DNA of 64,000 nt from Flavobacteriales bacterium. GTDB taxonomy: Bacteria; Bacteroidota; Bacteroidia; Flavobacteriales; Flavobacteriaceae. Below are positions 38,717 to 48,508 of this stretch, in pieces. The notes beneath the pieces were generated by a model that was not told the origin of the DNA, searched no databases, and saw nothing but the letters and a program-made list of their open reading frames with translations. The stretch spans positions 1-64,000 of the forward strand of contig WTJC01000038.1 of the NCBI GenBank assembly GCA_011525015.1, given 5' to 3'. Numbering within the stretch: position 1 is the stretch's first letter; the number at the start of each line of letters is the position of its first letter. The position numbers and the translations under genes are program-made.

Positions 38717-39472
38717 ATGGCTGAGATTTATCTGTACCCCTTGTTAATATTAGTTGGCTTCACGGTTGGATTTATAAATACCCTCGCTGGAGGAGGCTCC
38801 GTTATTTCTTTGTCATTCCTCATATTTATGGGTTTGCCTTCTTCTGTAGCTAATGGGACCAATCGTATCGCTATTGTTATCTCAAATACTATGGCTGTTG
38901 CGGGTTTTCGCAGTAAAAAAGTAAGTACAACACCTTTTAGCATTTACCTTGGTCTGTCAGCAATACTCGGTGCTTTAATAGGCGCCCAAATTGCCGTTGA
39001 CATGAACAATACCATTTTTAACAGGGTACTTGCCATAGTCATGATTGTTGTTCTTCTGTTGATTGTATTTAAACCCAAGCTGAATGCTGATGAAATGATA
39101 GAAGAACTCTACGGTAAAAAATTGCGTGTTTCTATTCCAGTTTTTTTTGTTCTTGGAATCTATGGAGGGTTCATCAATGCCGGAATCGGATTTTTAATTA
39201 TTCTATTCCTTCACTATTATCACAAAATGAGTTTGGTTCGCGTAAATGCCTCTAAAGTGATGATTGTCTTGATTTATTCGGCGGCCTCTCTACTTGTTTT
39301 TATCTTCAACGACAAGGTCGATTGGATGGTTGGTTTGATTATGGCTACAGGAAATGCTTTGGGCGCATGGGTATCTTCCCGAGTTTCTGTAAAAAAAGGA
39401 GATGGATTCATCAAAACCTTTTTAGTCTTGATGATTCTGATTATGGCAATTCGACTCTGGTTTTTTTCTTAA
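38717..39472 (+). CDS. TSUP-family (TauE/SafE) anion exporter
   Basis: An inner-membrane transporter of 251 residues with about eight helices in two homologous halves. The first half holds GFINTLAGGGSVISLSFLIFMGLP, and the second half holds GIYGGFINAGIGFLIILFL. Such proteins move sulfite, sulfonates or similar organic anions, but the substrate cannot be read here. It converges on ribB with two bases between the stops. Confidence 0.9.
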   Translation: MAEIYLYPLLILVGFTVGFINTLAGGGSVISLSFLIFMGLPSSVANGTNRIAIVISNTMAVAGFRSKKVSTTPFSIYLGLSAILGALIGAQIAVDMNNTIFNRVLAIVMIVVLLLIVFKPKLNADEMIEELYGKKLRVSIPVFFVLGIYGGFINAGIGFLIILFLHYYHKMSLVRVNASKVMIVLIYSAASLLVFIFNDKVDWMVGLIMATGNALGAWVSSRVSVKKGDGFIKTFLVLMILIMAIRLWFFS

Positions 39473-39474
39473 GG

Positions 39475-40611
39475 TCAAAAAGAAGTGTATTTTTCAATAC
39501 TAAGGCCGTACCCATTGAGCCCCACTCTGTTGATGCCTTCTGAATTTGTCAATAAATTTAGGTTCTTGATATTGAGTTCGTGTAGCATTTGAGCCCCAAT
39601 TCCAAAATCTTTATGATCCATTTTTACCTTTTTAGAATTGGATGAGTTGCTTTTTTCTGGGTTGTTTTTGAGATTGAGTAATTGCTGTAAAAAGTGGGAT
39701 TCGTTTTTTTCTTGATGAATAAACAAAATAGCTCCTTTATCGGAGAGCTCGAGTTTTTTTAGTGCTTTGATGAGATATTCATCCTCGCGTTCTAAGAGCG
39801 TGTTGAGAATGTTTTGATTTGAACGGTAGGGGTGAACACGTGTCAATACCGTTTCTTCAGAACTCCATTGGCCTTTGGACAATGCGAAGTGAATTTGAGC
39901 GGTATTGGTTTGTTCGTAAATATGCAAGTTAAATGTGCCAAAAGCGGTTTCCACGGGATAACTGTCAATTTTTTTGATCAATCTATCGTGTTGCATTCGA
40001 TGTGCAACTAAATCTTCGATACTGATGAGTTTTAAATCTAACTTATCGGCGATCTCACGCAGTTGAGGAAGTCGAGCCATACTACCGTCATCATTCATAA
40101 TCTCAACGATTACCCCTGCAGGAGATAAGCCGGCTAGACGAGCTAAATCAATGGCGGCCTCAGTATGCCCGGTGCGTCTTAAAACACCACCGTCTTTTGC
40201 AATCAAAGGAAAAATATGGCCAGGTTTGGTCAAGTCTTGAGGATTTGTTTTCGAATCAACCAATGCCTTTATGGTTTTGGCGCGATCTTCTGCAGAAATA
40301 CCTGTGGTTACTCCATTTCCAAGTAAATCTACTGATACAGTAAAAGCTGTTTTATAGGGGTCGGAATTATTGCTTACCATCATTGGCAATTCCAATTCCT
40401 TACATCGACTCGCTGTCAAAGGAACACAAATAAGCCCTCTACCTTCCTTAGCCAAAAAGTTGACAATTTCTGGAGTGACTTTTTCTGCTGCGACTACAAA
40501 ATCTCCTTCATTTTCTCGGTTCTCATCATCCACCACAATAACAGGCTTTCCACACTTGATGTCTTCAATAGCTGATGAAATTTGGTCTAATTCTATTCGT
40601 TTAGTCTTCAA
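39475..40611 (-). CDS. ribB: DHBP synthase (RibB) with degenerate RibA domain
   Basis: The N-terminal domain (1 to about 205) is a complete 3,4-dihydroxy-2-butanone 4-phosphate synthase of riboflavin synthesis: VVDDENRENEGDFV, GRGLICVPL, the RRTGHTEAAIDLARLAGL block and VIVEIMNDDGSMAR. The C-terminal part (about 215-378) is GTP cyclohydrolase II-like in length and position, but the sequence RVHPYRSNQNIL (from residue 258) lacks the CLTGD-x-RCDC zinc and catalytic cysteines, so that activity should be lost. The start codon is TTG, overlapping the LptF/G gene by 11 bases. Another ribA is probably elsewhere in the genome. Confidence 0.93.
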   Translation of the reverse strand: MKTKRIELDQISSAIEDIKCGKPVIVVDDENRENEGDFVVAAEKVTPEIVNFLAKEGRGLICVPLTASRCKELELPMMVSNNSDPYKTAFTVSVDLLGNGVTTGISAEDRAKTIKALVDSKTNPQDLTKPGHIFPLIAKDGGVLRRTGHTEAAIDLARLAGLSPAGVIVEIMNDDGSMARLPQLREIADKLDLKLISIEDLVAHRMQHDRLIKKIDSYPVETAFGTFNLHIYEQTNTAQIHFALSKGQWSSEETVLTRVHPYRSNQNILNTLLEREDEYLIKALKKLELSDKGAILFIHQEKNESHFLQQLLNLKNNPEKSNSSNSKKVKMDHKDFGIGAQMLHELNIKNLNLLTNSEGINRVGLNGYGLSIEKYTSF

Positions 40612-42181
40612 TTTCTTTTTTCAATTTGAATTTAAAAGCATCTTTAAGGTTGATTAAAGATTCTCCAAAGTTAACTAATCCTCTATCGGCGGTAGCTCTT
40701 GAGGTTAAAAATATACTTAAAGGAAAGGTGACAAGTGTTGATAACCAGGCTCCAAGAACTGGACTGATATTACCTTGCTTGGCATAATTTTCAGCAAATA
40801 CACCTAGAAAATGATAGGTGATAAATAGCAGCACACCCAATACCACGGGTAATCCTAATCCTCCTTTACGAACAATTGCACCAAGTGGAGCGGCAATAAA
40901 AAAGAGAATAATACAAGAAAGGGCAAGGGCGAATTTTTTGTGTAATGATATGATATGTCTGTTGTAAAATTCAAATCGACGTTTTATTTCATAGGTTTTT
41001 TGTGCAACACTGTTTTTGATGCCTAATAAGTCGTTTTTTGCCGCTAAGACTACCTGAGTTCTTTGCCATGATGGAATTATTTTTAACACTTCATCTTCGG
41101 GATTGTTTTTGGCAAATAAAACGGAGTCTTGCTGAATCATATTGATTCGTTGAGCAATAAGCTGTCCTTGAGGAGTAGTTCTCGATTTGATTACCGGTGT
41201 GGTTTTCTCAACAATAGCCTTGAGCGAATCAGGTTTTTCTTTGATGGTCTGTATCAATTCTTCCTTTAAAACGACTGGAAAAGCTCCTAAACGATTGATG
41301 ATATTATTTGAAAAGGCATCGACCTGTTCTAAGTTGAAGGTTTTCAAAGAGTCTATATCCTTTATCAAACGACTGATGTTTTTCATTTTATCAGTGGTAA
41401 TGTTGTTTTCACGCTCTAAATCCATATCATTTAGGGTAGAGAGGTCAATGTTTTTTATGTACGTTTTGAAGTTAGCAGAGGCAAAGGGTTGTTTTTGTTT
41501 TTCTTTACCTTTTTTAGGGATAATTTCTTCGTAATAATCTCCGTTGTATAAAACGAGTTGCAAGATGTCGGATCCCTTTGTACTGATAAATTCACCTTGT
41601 TCTGCACGGATTACGGTCGTATTGATGTCAGACTCTGACTTTTGATGTATTATCACATCTCTTAAGTAGCGATCATTTTCACCGTATTTCTCTTCGACCT
41701 TGATGTTCATGGCTGAACCTTCTATATCTGTGAAGACCCCTTCATTAATGGCTGCAGAGGGCTTTACTCTAGCAATATTTTTTCTGAGATTGTATATTTT
41801 TTGTTCTGCAGCTGGAATGACGTTATTGGCTAAGAAAAAAGTCATTACACCTACTAAAGAAACAAAGTAGATATTACTCCTCATTGCTTTTTGCAGTGAT
41901 ATCCCTGAGGCTTTCATTGCAGCAAATTCATTGTGTTCGGCTAAATTTCCATAGGTTACAATGCCTGATAATAGAATAGTGAAGGGCAAAACCTTGTCCA
42001 TCATTGTTGGGGCATAGTAGAATAAAAACTTTCCAATGATTTGAAAATCTAAGTCTTTACCTGCTAATTCATCAATGAATAACCATATAGACTGAAAAAT
42101 AAAAATCAGCATTAAGATTAAGAACGAACTGCTGAAATTAAATAGAAATCTACGGAGTATGTAGCTGTCAACTATTTTCAC
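40601..42181 (-). CDS. LptF/LptG-family lipopolysaccharide export permease
   Basis: A 526-residue permease of the LPS transporter (YjgP/YjgQ family). The N-terminal pair of helices (FLFNFSSSFLILMLIFIFQSIW; LPFTILLSGIVTYGNLAEHNEFAAMKASGIS) and C-terminal helices (IILFFIAAPLGAIVRKGGLGLPVVLGV) surround a large periplasmic beta-jellyroll region. The domain is longer than the E. coli proteins (about 360) because of a helical insert near 260-410, which I believe is usual in Bacteroidota. The start is GTG, forming a GTGA overlap with the lolA stop. It lies with lolA, both serving the outer membrane. Confidence 0.92.
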   Translation of the reverse strand: MKIVDSYILRRFLFNFSSSFLILMLIFIFQSIWLFIDELAGKDLDFQIIGKFLFYYAPTMMDKVLPFTILLSGIVTYGNLAEHNEFAAMKASGISLQKAMRSNIYFVSLVGVMTFFLANNVIPAAEQKIYNLRKNIARVKPSAAINEGVFTDIEGSAMNIKVEEKYGENDRYLRDVIIHQKSESDINTTVIRAEQGEFISTKGSDILQLVLYNGDYYEEIIPKKGKEKQKQPFASANFKTYIKNIDLSTLNDMDLERENNITTDKMKNISRLIKDIDSLKTFNLEQVDAFSNNIINRLGAFPVVLKEELIQTIKEKPDSLKAIVEKTTPVIKSRTTPQGQLIAQRINMIQQDSVLFAKNNPEDEVLKIIPSWQRTQVVLAAKNDLLGIKNSVAQKTYEIKRRFEFYNRHIISLHKKFALALSCIILFFIAAPLGAIVRKGGLGLPVVLGVLLFITYHFLGVFAENYAKQGNISPVLGAWLSTLVTFPLSIFLTSRATADRGLVNFGESLINLKDAFKFKLKKEIED

Positions 42182-42822
42182 GAATTATCTATAATGTAGA
42201 AGCCCTGAGCCTCGTACTGATCGCCGTTAAAATTAAAGGTGTTTGAAGGAAGGGTCATGTCATTCTCAAAAGAGTTAACCCGTATTGTTATGGAGCTTCC
42301 TTCGGTTGTTTTTTGTACGATTTCAAAAATCTGATTTGACCCGAGGTCAATTCCTAAAAGAACCTCAGTGGCTTCTGAGATTTGGTCTGGAATGAGCTTT
42401 ATGTATTGTACTTTCTTCTTTCCAATGGTTTTAAGACTGTCCCATATGTAGCTGTATCCGTTTTTGTAGAAGGTCAACATTTTGGACGGAGTAATTTCTG
42501 TGTTTTCTTCTACAAAAGGCTCTATGATTACTTCTTCGTTTTCGGGAATGATGGTGTACACCTTTTGACCGTCATTGATTTGTGTGGTTTCAAACAGGTT
42601 TAATTTATACTTGTTGCCCTCAATGACAACCGTTCCATTTGTTTGTTGATGAACATCTGCTTCAGAATTATCCAATTTATAGGTGAATTCTACTTTGGAA
42701 TTACTGTGCTTTGCCATTTGATCCGAAACTTTGTCGAGTAATACTTGTGACTTAGACTGTGCGACAACAGCACTGCTGAACAATCCGACAATCAATAAGT
42801 TCAGAATTACTTTAGCTTTCAT
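42178..42822 (-). CDS. lolA: Outer-membrane lipoprotein carrier protein LolA
   Basis: A periplasmic carrier of 214 residues that takes lipoproteins from the inner to the outer membrane. It has a cleavable signal peptide (ending SAVVAQ, about residue 22) and the half-barrel pattern with VEFTYKLDN, VVIEGNKYKLNLFETTQINDG and KMLTFYKNGYSYIWDSLK. Its ATG directly abuts the ftsK stop, and its TGA overlaps the next gene. Many lipoproteins in this window, such as the DUF4249 protein, would be its cargo. Confidence 0.9.
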   Translation of the reverse strand: MKAKVILNLLIVGLFSSAVVAQSKSQVLLDKVSDQMAKHSNSKVEFTYKLDNSEADVHQQTNGTVVIEGNKYKLNLFETTQINDGQKVYTIIPENEEVIIEPFVEENTEITPSKMLTFYKNGYSYIWDSLKTIGKKKVQYIKLIPDQISEATEVLLGIDLGSNQIFEIVQKTTEGSSITIRVNSFENDMTLPSNTFNFNGDQYEAQGFYIIDNS

Positions 42823-45294
42823 TTACCCTTGTTTTTCTTTGTTAAAAAAATCTTCCAAGGCAATTAAGTCTGGAATCAGAACTTGCCTTGCTTTACTTCC
42901 TTCGAAAGGACCCACAATTCCTGCAGCTTCTAATTGATCAATAATTCTACCTGCTCGATTGTATCCAATCTTTAGTTTTCTTTGAATCAATGAGGCTGAG
43001 CCTTGCTGTGCTGTGACAACCACTTCGGCGGCTTGTCTGAACAATTTGTCTCTTTCTTCTATATTATCATCCAGAACTGTGCCATTGTTTTCATCTATAT
43101 ATTCTGGGAGCATATGCGCATCTGGATAAGCTCTCTGATTTCCGATATAACTGGTGATTTCGTCTACTTCTGGAGTGTCGACAAAGGCACATTGAATTCT
43201 TATTGTTTCATTTCCTTGTGTAAAGAGCATATCACCTCTACCAATGAGTTGGTCTGCTCCTGGAGCGTCTAATATGGTTCGAGAGTCAATTTTCGAGGTA
43301 ACTCTAAAGGCTATTCTCGCGGGAAAGTTTGCCTTGATAAGACCTGTTATGACGTTCACCGAAGGTCTTTGGGTTGCAATGATCAGGTGAATTCCAATGG
43401 CTCTGGCTAATTGAGCCAATCGAGCAATGGGTGTTTCTACCTCTTTACCTGCTGTCATGATTAAGTCTGCAAATTCGTCTATGACCAGTACGATATAGGG
43501 TAAGTAGCGATGCCCTTCTTTTGGATTTAATTTTCGGCCAACAAACTTCTCGTTGTATTCTTTGATGTTTCTGACCATGGCATCTTTCAGTAACTCATAG
43601 CGCTCGTCCATCTCAATACAGAGTGAGTTCAACGTGTGAATTACCTTGGTGGTATCTGTTATAATCGCCTCTTCACTATCTGGGAGTTTAGCCAAATAGT
43701 GCCGTTCGATTTTGTTGTAAAGGGTCAATTCCACTTTTTTAGGATCGACTAATACAAATTTGATTTCTGCTGGATGCTTTTTGTACAACAAAGAGGTGAT
43801 TACAGCATTTAACCCTACCGATTTACCTTGACCTGTGGCTCCGGCCATCAACATATGCGGCATTTTAGCCAAATCGACCACCATAGTTTCGTTGCTGATG
43901 GTTTTACCGAATGCTATGGGTAGCTCTGCCTTTGTCGTCTGAAACTTCTTTGATGCAATGACAGATTTCATTGATACAATTGAAGGATTTTCATTAGGAA
44001 CCTCTATACCAATAGTTCCTTTACCAGGTATGGGTGCAATAATTCGAATCCCAAGAGCAGAAAGCGATAAGGCGATGTCGTCTTCAAGATTTTTGATTTT
44101 CGAAATTCGTACACCTGCCTCAGGAACGATTTCATACAAGGTCACTGTTGGGCCAATGGTGGCAGAAATACTAGAGATGCCAATCTTATAATTTTGAAGG
44201 GTTTCAACGATTTTATTTTTATTCTCATTGAGCTTCTCTTTGTCAATGGTAACCTGTGTTTGATTTGCAGAATAATCTTTGAGCAAATCCAAGTGAGGCA
44301 TTTGAAAGTTTTTAAGCTCAAGAGTGGGGTCAAATGCTCCGTGCTCTTGCACGAGCTCTTTGGCCTTGAGGTCTATGCTTTCTTCAATTGTCGGTGGTCT
44401 AAAATCTAATTGTAAATCATTAGTAGAATCCGCTTTTTGTGTTTTTTCTACAGATTGTTCTTCGGATTTATTTTGTTCTTGCTGTAAGGAAGCGAATAGG
44501 GGATGAACTTCTTTACCTTCCTCAGAGGCTTTTAAATCGAATGTGACTTGAGGAATTTCTTCAGGTTCCTCAGCCTCTTCAGTTTCTTGTGTGGTAATGA
44601 CCTGTTCATCAGCAATAGTTGCTGTTTCGCTTTGAAGCGAATCATTGGTAGATTTAGAGGGAATCAATTTTTTTACAAAAGCGAAGAGTTGCTCAAGGGA
44701 TCCACCTATTTTTTCAAAAAAAGCAGAACTGCCGGCGAGTTTGTCTACCGCTTTTTGAGGATTAAAATCAAACAATAATACAGCCATAACGAAAGCGCCT
44801 AGAATCAAGGTGAAGAACACGCCGATTTTTCCGATGTATTCTTCTAAAAATGAATTCCATTCACTGCCTACGGTACCGGAAAGGATAGGATTCTGGCTAA
44901 ATGCAAATCCAAAGAAGAGAGAGAGCCAGATACAGAAAATACTGCCCCAAAACCACTTTTGAAATAAGCGTTCTCTTGATCGATCTAAAATGTAGGCTCC
45001 TCCAGTGATGAACAAGAGGTAGTTGATGATGAATGAAGCGGCTCCAAATCCTTTATAAATAAAAAAGTGACTGATTTGAGCTCCACTTTTTTTCATCCAA
45101 TTTTCAGAATCGATGGCTCTGTTGTTGAAATAGTCTATGGCGCTCTGATCGATTTTCCAGGTTTGAAAGTAGGAAACAAAAGAAATAAATAGACTAATAC
45201 TGATGACAATCAGAAAAGCTCCAAAAAGTCTGTGCCTTTTGGCTTTTTGTTCTGTTTTTTTCTTTTTTGATACTTTTTTAGATCCTGAGGCCAT
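42823..45294 (-). CDS. ftsK: DNA translocase FtsK
   Basis: A division-associated DNA motor of 823 residues. An N-terminal membrane domain with four helices (about 20-190) is followed by a shorter than usual acidic/Gln-rich linker (about 215-330) and the RecA-like motor, with Walker A GATGQGKSVGLNAVI and Walker B VLVIDEFADL, then ATQRPSVNVITGLIKANFP. A C-terminal winged-helix gamma domain (about 755-820, ASLIQRKLKIGYNRAGRIIDQLE) reads chromosome polarity sequences. It acts at the septum in chromosome segregation. It is first of a group with lolA, lptF/G and ribB. Confidence 0.98.
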   Translation of the reverse strand: MASGSKKVSKKKKTEQKAKRHRLFGAFLIVISISLFISFVSYFQTWKIDQSAIDYFNNRAIDSENWMKKSGAQISHFFIYKGFGAASFIINYLLFITGGAYILDRSRERLFQKWFWGSIFCIWLSLFFGFAFSQNPILSGTVGSEWNSFLEEYIGKIGVFFTLILGAFVMAVLLFDFNPQKAVDKLAGSSAFFEKIGGSLEQLFAFVKKLIPSKSTNDSLQSETATIADEQVITTQETEEAEEPEEIPQVTFDLKASEEGKEVHPLFASLQQEQNKSEEQSVEKTQKADSTNDLQLDFRPPTIEESIDLKAKELVQEHGAFDPTLELKNFQMPHLDLLKDYSANQTQVTIDKEKLNENKNKIVETLQNYKIGISSISATIGPTVTLYEIVPEAGVRISKIKNLEDDIALSLSALGIRIIAPIPGKGTIGIEVPNENPSIVSMKSVIASKKFQTTKAELPIAFGKTISNETMVVDLAKMPHMLMAGATGQGKSVGLNAVITSLLYKKHPAEIKFVLVDPKKVELTLYNKIERHYLAKLPDSEEAIITDTTKVIHTLNSLCIEMDERYELLKDAMVRNIKEYNEKFVGRKLNPKEGHRYLPYIVLVIDEFADLIMTAGKEVETPIARLAQLARAIGIHLIIATQRPSVNVITGLIKANFPARIAFRVTSKIDSRTILDAPGADQLIGRGDMLFTQGNETIRIQCAFVDTPEVDEITSYIGNQRAYPDAHMLPEYIDENNGTVLDDNIEERDKLFRQAAEVVVTAQQGSASLIQRKLKIGYNRAGRIIDQLEAAGIVGPFEGSKARQVLIPDLIALEDFFNKEKQG

Positions 45295-45299
45295 ACCAA

Positions 45300-45665
45300 T
45301 TAAACGGTTTGAATTACAAATTTAGGGAGGTATATGAAACCTGCTATCAAAATTGCATAAAAGGATGCTAATAATACAACTCCAGCAGCAATATCTTTAG
45401 CGATTTTGATCTTAAAGTTGTATTCTGTGGTTATTGCATCCGAAAGCGCTTCAATACTTGTGTTGATACCCTCACTAATAAAAACCACAAAAATTGCCGA
45501 AAACTGAAGCGCCCATTGTGTAGGATTGAGTTGAGCGAAATACCCTATAACACTTATGGCAATGGCAATTATTAAATGAATTTTAAAATGCGCCTCTTTT
45601 CTGAGTAAGGCTATTCCTTTTAGTGCGTGTTTAAAGGCTTGTTTTCTTTCTTGTAAATAAGACAT
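45300..45665 (-). CDS. dgkA: Diacylglycerol/undecaprenol kinase
   Basis: A small inner-membrane kinase of 121 residues with three helices. The family motifs EGINTSIEALSDAI and KIAKDIAAGVVLLASFYAILIAG are clear. It phosphorylates diacylglycerol or undecaprenol; in many non-enteric bacteria undecaprenol is the true substrate. It begins one base after the nhaC stop and ends five bases before ftsK. Confidence 0.93.
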   Translation of the reverse strand: MSYLQERKQAFKHALKGIALLRKEAHFKIHLIIAIAISVIGYFAQLNPTQWALQFSAIFVVFISEGINTSIEALSDAITTEYNFKIKIAKDIAAGVVLLASFYAILIAGFIYLPKFVIQTV

Positions 45666-45666
45666 C

Positions 45667-47103
45667 CTAAGCTTTCAATGTTTTTATCTTGATTTTTAAA
45701 GCTGCAAATAGTAGGGTGACAAATGGACTTACGTAATTAAAAACAGCAAAGGCCATATAGTCTATTACAGGAACACCTAAAACACTGCTGTGATAGGCTC
45801 CGCATGTATTCCATGGTACAATTGCACTTGTGACAGTTCCAGAATCCTCCAGGGTTCTACTCAGATTTTCAGGTGCCAAATTCTTGTCTTTATAAGCAGA
45901 GGCAAACATTTTACCAGGAACGACTATGGCAAGGTATTGATCAGAAGCCGTCAGGTTAAGTGCTAAACAACTAGTAACCGTGCTGGCAAACAGTCCGAAG
46001 GTAGTTTGCGCAACATTGAGAAGGCTCGTTGTGATTACTTTTAGAGCTCCAATTTTATCCATGACCCCACCAAACACCATGGCGCAAAGGATAAGCCAAA
46101 TGGTTCCTAGCATTCCTTTCATTCCTCCTGAATTAAACAAGTCGTTTAATATCGCATTTGAAGTTGAAATTGAAGTATCTATAGTTATGGCATTGATAAC
46201 TCCTTGATAAGCCGCCTGAAAACTCATTTTATCAGTTTGAGCCACTTGCATGATGACCTCGGGTTGAAACAGTATTGCAAAAACTCCTCCTAAAAGAGTT
46301 CCAACGAGTAGTGCAAGAAGCGGCGGTGCTTTTTTTACGATAAAAACAACCACAACAATAGGAACTAAAAAAAGTAATGGACTCACGTTAAAGGTTTTTT
46401 TGATATCCAGCAAAATGGTGCTGATATCTGCTTCACCTGTCGCATCAATTCCAAATCCTAGGATAAAAAAGAAAATAAGAGCGATGCTTATTGAAGGTAT
46501 CGTCGTATAAGTCATGTATTTGATGTGGTCGAATAATTCTCCTCCTGCGACTGCTGGCGCTAAATTGGTTGTATCACTTAGCGGAGACATCTTATCTCCA
46601 AAGTAGGCTCCTGAAATAATGGCCCCTGCGGTCATGGCAAGTGGCACACCGAGCGTTCCACCAATACCTACCAGGGCAATACCTACAGTAGCTGAAGTGG
46701 TCCAGCTGCTTCCGGTAGCTACCGAAATAAGTGCTGCGATAATGACGCATGCCACTAAGAAAAAAGTAGGATTCAAAATTTGAATGCCGTAGTAGATCAT
46801 AGCGGGTATGATTCCGCTAATTAGCCAGGTGCCGGAGAGCGCCCCAACCATCAAGAGTATTAAAAATGCTGTCGTAGTACTTTTTACGTTGTCAGCGACT
46901 CCTTCTAGCATATCCTTATAACTATTACCGTAATAGCCACCTAATAAAGCCGCAACAGCTGCAGAGATTAAGAGTATAAACTGATTTGAACCATCTAATG
47001 CACTGTCCTTGTATACAAAAACATTGTACGATAGCAATCCGACCAGGATAACAATGGGAAAGAGGGCCGCTTTGAGGTTTATTTCTTTGCGATTAGTATT
47101 CAT
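45667..47103 (-). CDS. nhaC: Na+/H+ antiporter NhaC family
   Basis: A 478-residue antiporter with about 11-12 helices. The family signatures SGAYFGDKMSPLSDTTNLAPAVAG and GSSWTTSATVGIALVGIG are present. It exchanges protons for sodium and would fit a marine habitat. It sits between the PLP C-S lyase (20 bases upstream) and dgkA. Some NhaC relatives carry malate/lactate coupled to Na+, so the transported ion pair is not proven. Confidence 0.92.
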   Translation of the reverse strand: MNTNRKEINLKAALFPIVILVGLLSYNVFVYKDSALDGSNQFILLISAAVAALLGGYYGNSYKDMLEGVADNVKSTTTAFLILLMVGALSGTWLISGIIPAMIYYGIQILNPTFFLVACVIIAALISVATGSSWTTSATVGIALVGIGGTLGVPLAMTAGAIISGAYFGDKMSPLSDTTNLAPAVAGGELFDHIKYMTYTTIPSISIALIFFFILGFGIDATGEADISTILLDIKKTFNVSPLLFLVPIVVVVFIVKKAPPLLALLVGTLLGGVFAILFQPEVIMQVAQTDKMSFQAAYQGVINAITIDTSISTSNAILNDLFNSGGMKGMLGTIWLILCAMVFGGVMDKIGALKVITTSLLNVAQTTFGLFASTVTSCLALNLTASDQYLAIVVPGKMFASAYKDKNLAPENLSRTLEDSGTVTSAIVPWNTCGAYHSSVLGVPVIDYMAFAVFNYVSPFVTLLFAALKIKIKTLKA

Positions 47104-47123
47104 AGGGTTAGGTGTAAATTCGC

Positions 47124-48302
47124 TTATAAAATGTTTTTAAGACTTTTTAAAATCTCTTCTGTAGTGTGTTCTATGGTTATATCGAGACCAATAGAAAAAC
47201 GAATGAGCCCATCAGTCATTCCCATTTCTTCTTGTTCTTCCGCAGGAATTTCAGACGAGGTGCTGTTTGCAGGAGCTGAAAATAAGGTTTTGTGGTAGCC
47301 CAAACTCACTGCCAAAAGACCAAGTTCTTTAGCCTGCATGTCTTCCATCAATTTATAGGCATTCTCTTTGTTGTGTACATCGAGAGTGAGCATCCCTGAA
47401 TATCCGATTAATGGATCTATCATTTCAGTCATTAAGCTGTGATCAGGGTGAGACGCTAAGCCTGGATAAATAGCTCTGTAACCGGCCTCTTCTAATTTTT
47501 CAGCCAGGTATAAAGCATTAGCACTGTGCTTTTGCATTCTGACGCCAAGTGTATTGATGTTTTTGTAAATAGATGCTGCCCTAAAGCTATCCAAAGTGCT
47601 CCCAAACAACATCGCACAACCGGTATTGACATCTCTGAGTGATGCACAAAACTCTTCTGAGGCGCATACTACCCCGGCTAAACAATCACTGCTACCGTTG
47701 ATGTACTTTGTCAAAGAATGAATGACGATAGAAGCTCCAAATTCAGCAGGTCTTATACTCAAAGGACTAAAGGTATTATCAACAATGAGTTGTAAACCGT
47801 GTTTTTTTGCAATTTCTCCAAGCTTTTTCAGGTCTGCCACCTCTAAAAGGGGATTAGAAACAGTCTCACAATAAATAATTTTGGTTTGAACCGTGATACT
47901 TTGTTCTACTGCTTCAACATCAGTGATATCAACGAAGCTAGTATTCACGCCAAAATTGGGAAGCACATTTTTCATAAGGGCATAGGTGCCTCCGTAGATT
48001 GTTCTTGATGCAATTATATGGGATCCTTTTTCGCAGAGTTGCATAATGCTTGCACTAATCGCCCCCATACCACTGGCAAAAACCTGAGAGGCTTCTGTGA
48101 GCTCTAATTTCGCCATGGCTTTTTCTAAATAGATATTAGAAGGACTAGAATGTCTAGAATACAGGTAACATCCGTCAGCATTGCCTTCAAACATATCCTG
48201 CATTTTTTGTGAGGTTAAAAAGGTATAGGTTGAAGAATCTGATATTGAAGGGTTTACACCTCCAAATTCTCCGAAGTACCAAGGTGTACTGTAAGGTTTC
48301 AT
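47124..48302 (-). CDS. Cys/Met-metabolism PLP enzyme (gamma-lyase/synthase type)
   Basis: A PLP enzyme of 392 residues of the trans-sulfuration family. The PLP lysine is in VIHSLTKYINGSSD; other motifs are YSRHSSPSN, FASGMGAISASIMQL, YGGTYALMKN, CETVSNPLLEVADL and DNTFSPLSIRPAEFGA. It may be a cystathionine gamma-synthase/lyase or methionine gamma-lyase; residues visible by eye do not settle it. It starts the minus-strand run down to ribB. The 206-base gap upstream, shared with lpdA, holds no other gene I can see. Confidence 0.9.
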   Translation of the reverse strand: MKPYSTPWYFGEFGGVNPSISDSSTYTFLTSQKMQDMFEGNADGCYLYSRHSSPSNIYLEKAMAKLELTEASQVFASGMGAISASIMQLCEKGSHIIASRTIYGGTYALMKNVLPNFGVNTSFVDITDVEAVEQSITVQTKIIYCETVSNPLLEVADLKKLGEIAKKHGLQLIVDNTFSPLSIRPAEFGASIVIHSLTKYINGSSDCLAGVVCASEEFCASLRDVNTGCAMLFGSTLDSFRAASIYKNINTLGVRMQKHSANALYLAEKLEEAGYRAIYPGLASHPDHSLMTEMIDPLIGYSGMLTLDVHNKENAYKLMEDMQAKELGLLAVSLGYHKTLFSAPANSTSSEIPAEEQEEMGMTDGLIRFSIGLDITIEHTTEEILKSLKNIL

Positions 48303-48476
48303 TTTCTTATGTTTTTATAAAAGTAACCAGATTTTTAGATATGAAGGAGCTGAATAATAGATTGTAATTCAAAGGAGAGAATAGCTCAGGTTTGAAAAAT
48401 CTAAATAATTGAATATTTAAGTGAGATTTATGGGTATAAGGATAGGTTAAATAAGCATTGTTTTTTATTTCTGTTG

Positions 48477-48484
48477 TACTTTTG
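48477..48484 (+). promoter_or_regulatory. -7 promoter box of lpdA
   Basis: TACTTTTG matches TAnnTTTG, 25 bases before the ATG at 48509. It supports the downstream start over the in-frame extension to 48458, which would run through the box. Confidence 0.5.
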
Positions 48485-48508
48485 AGTGCTGATAAATTGA
48501 ACATACAC

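Noticed and set aside
43003-44778. A series of plus-strand open frames of 60-89 codons opposite ftsK
   Set aside because: They lie fully antisense to a well-conserved gene, are poor in recognisable motifs and carry no promoter box; they are shadows of the coding frame.
48458-48508. N-terminal extension of dihydrolipoyl dehydrogenase
   Set aside because: The FAD motif starts right after the ATG at 48509, and the extension overlaps the likely promoter.
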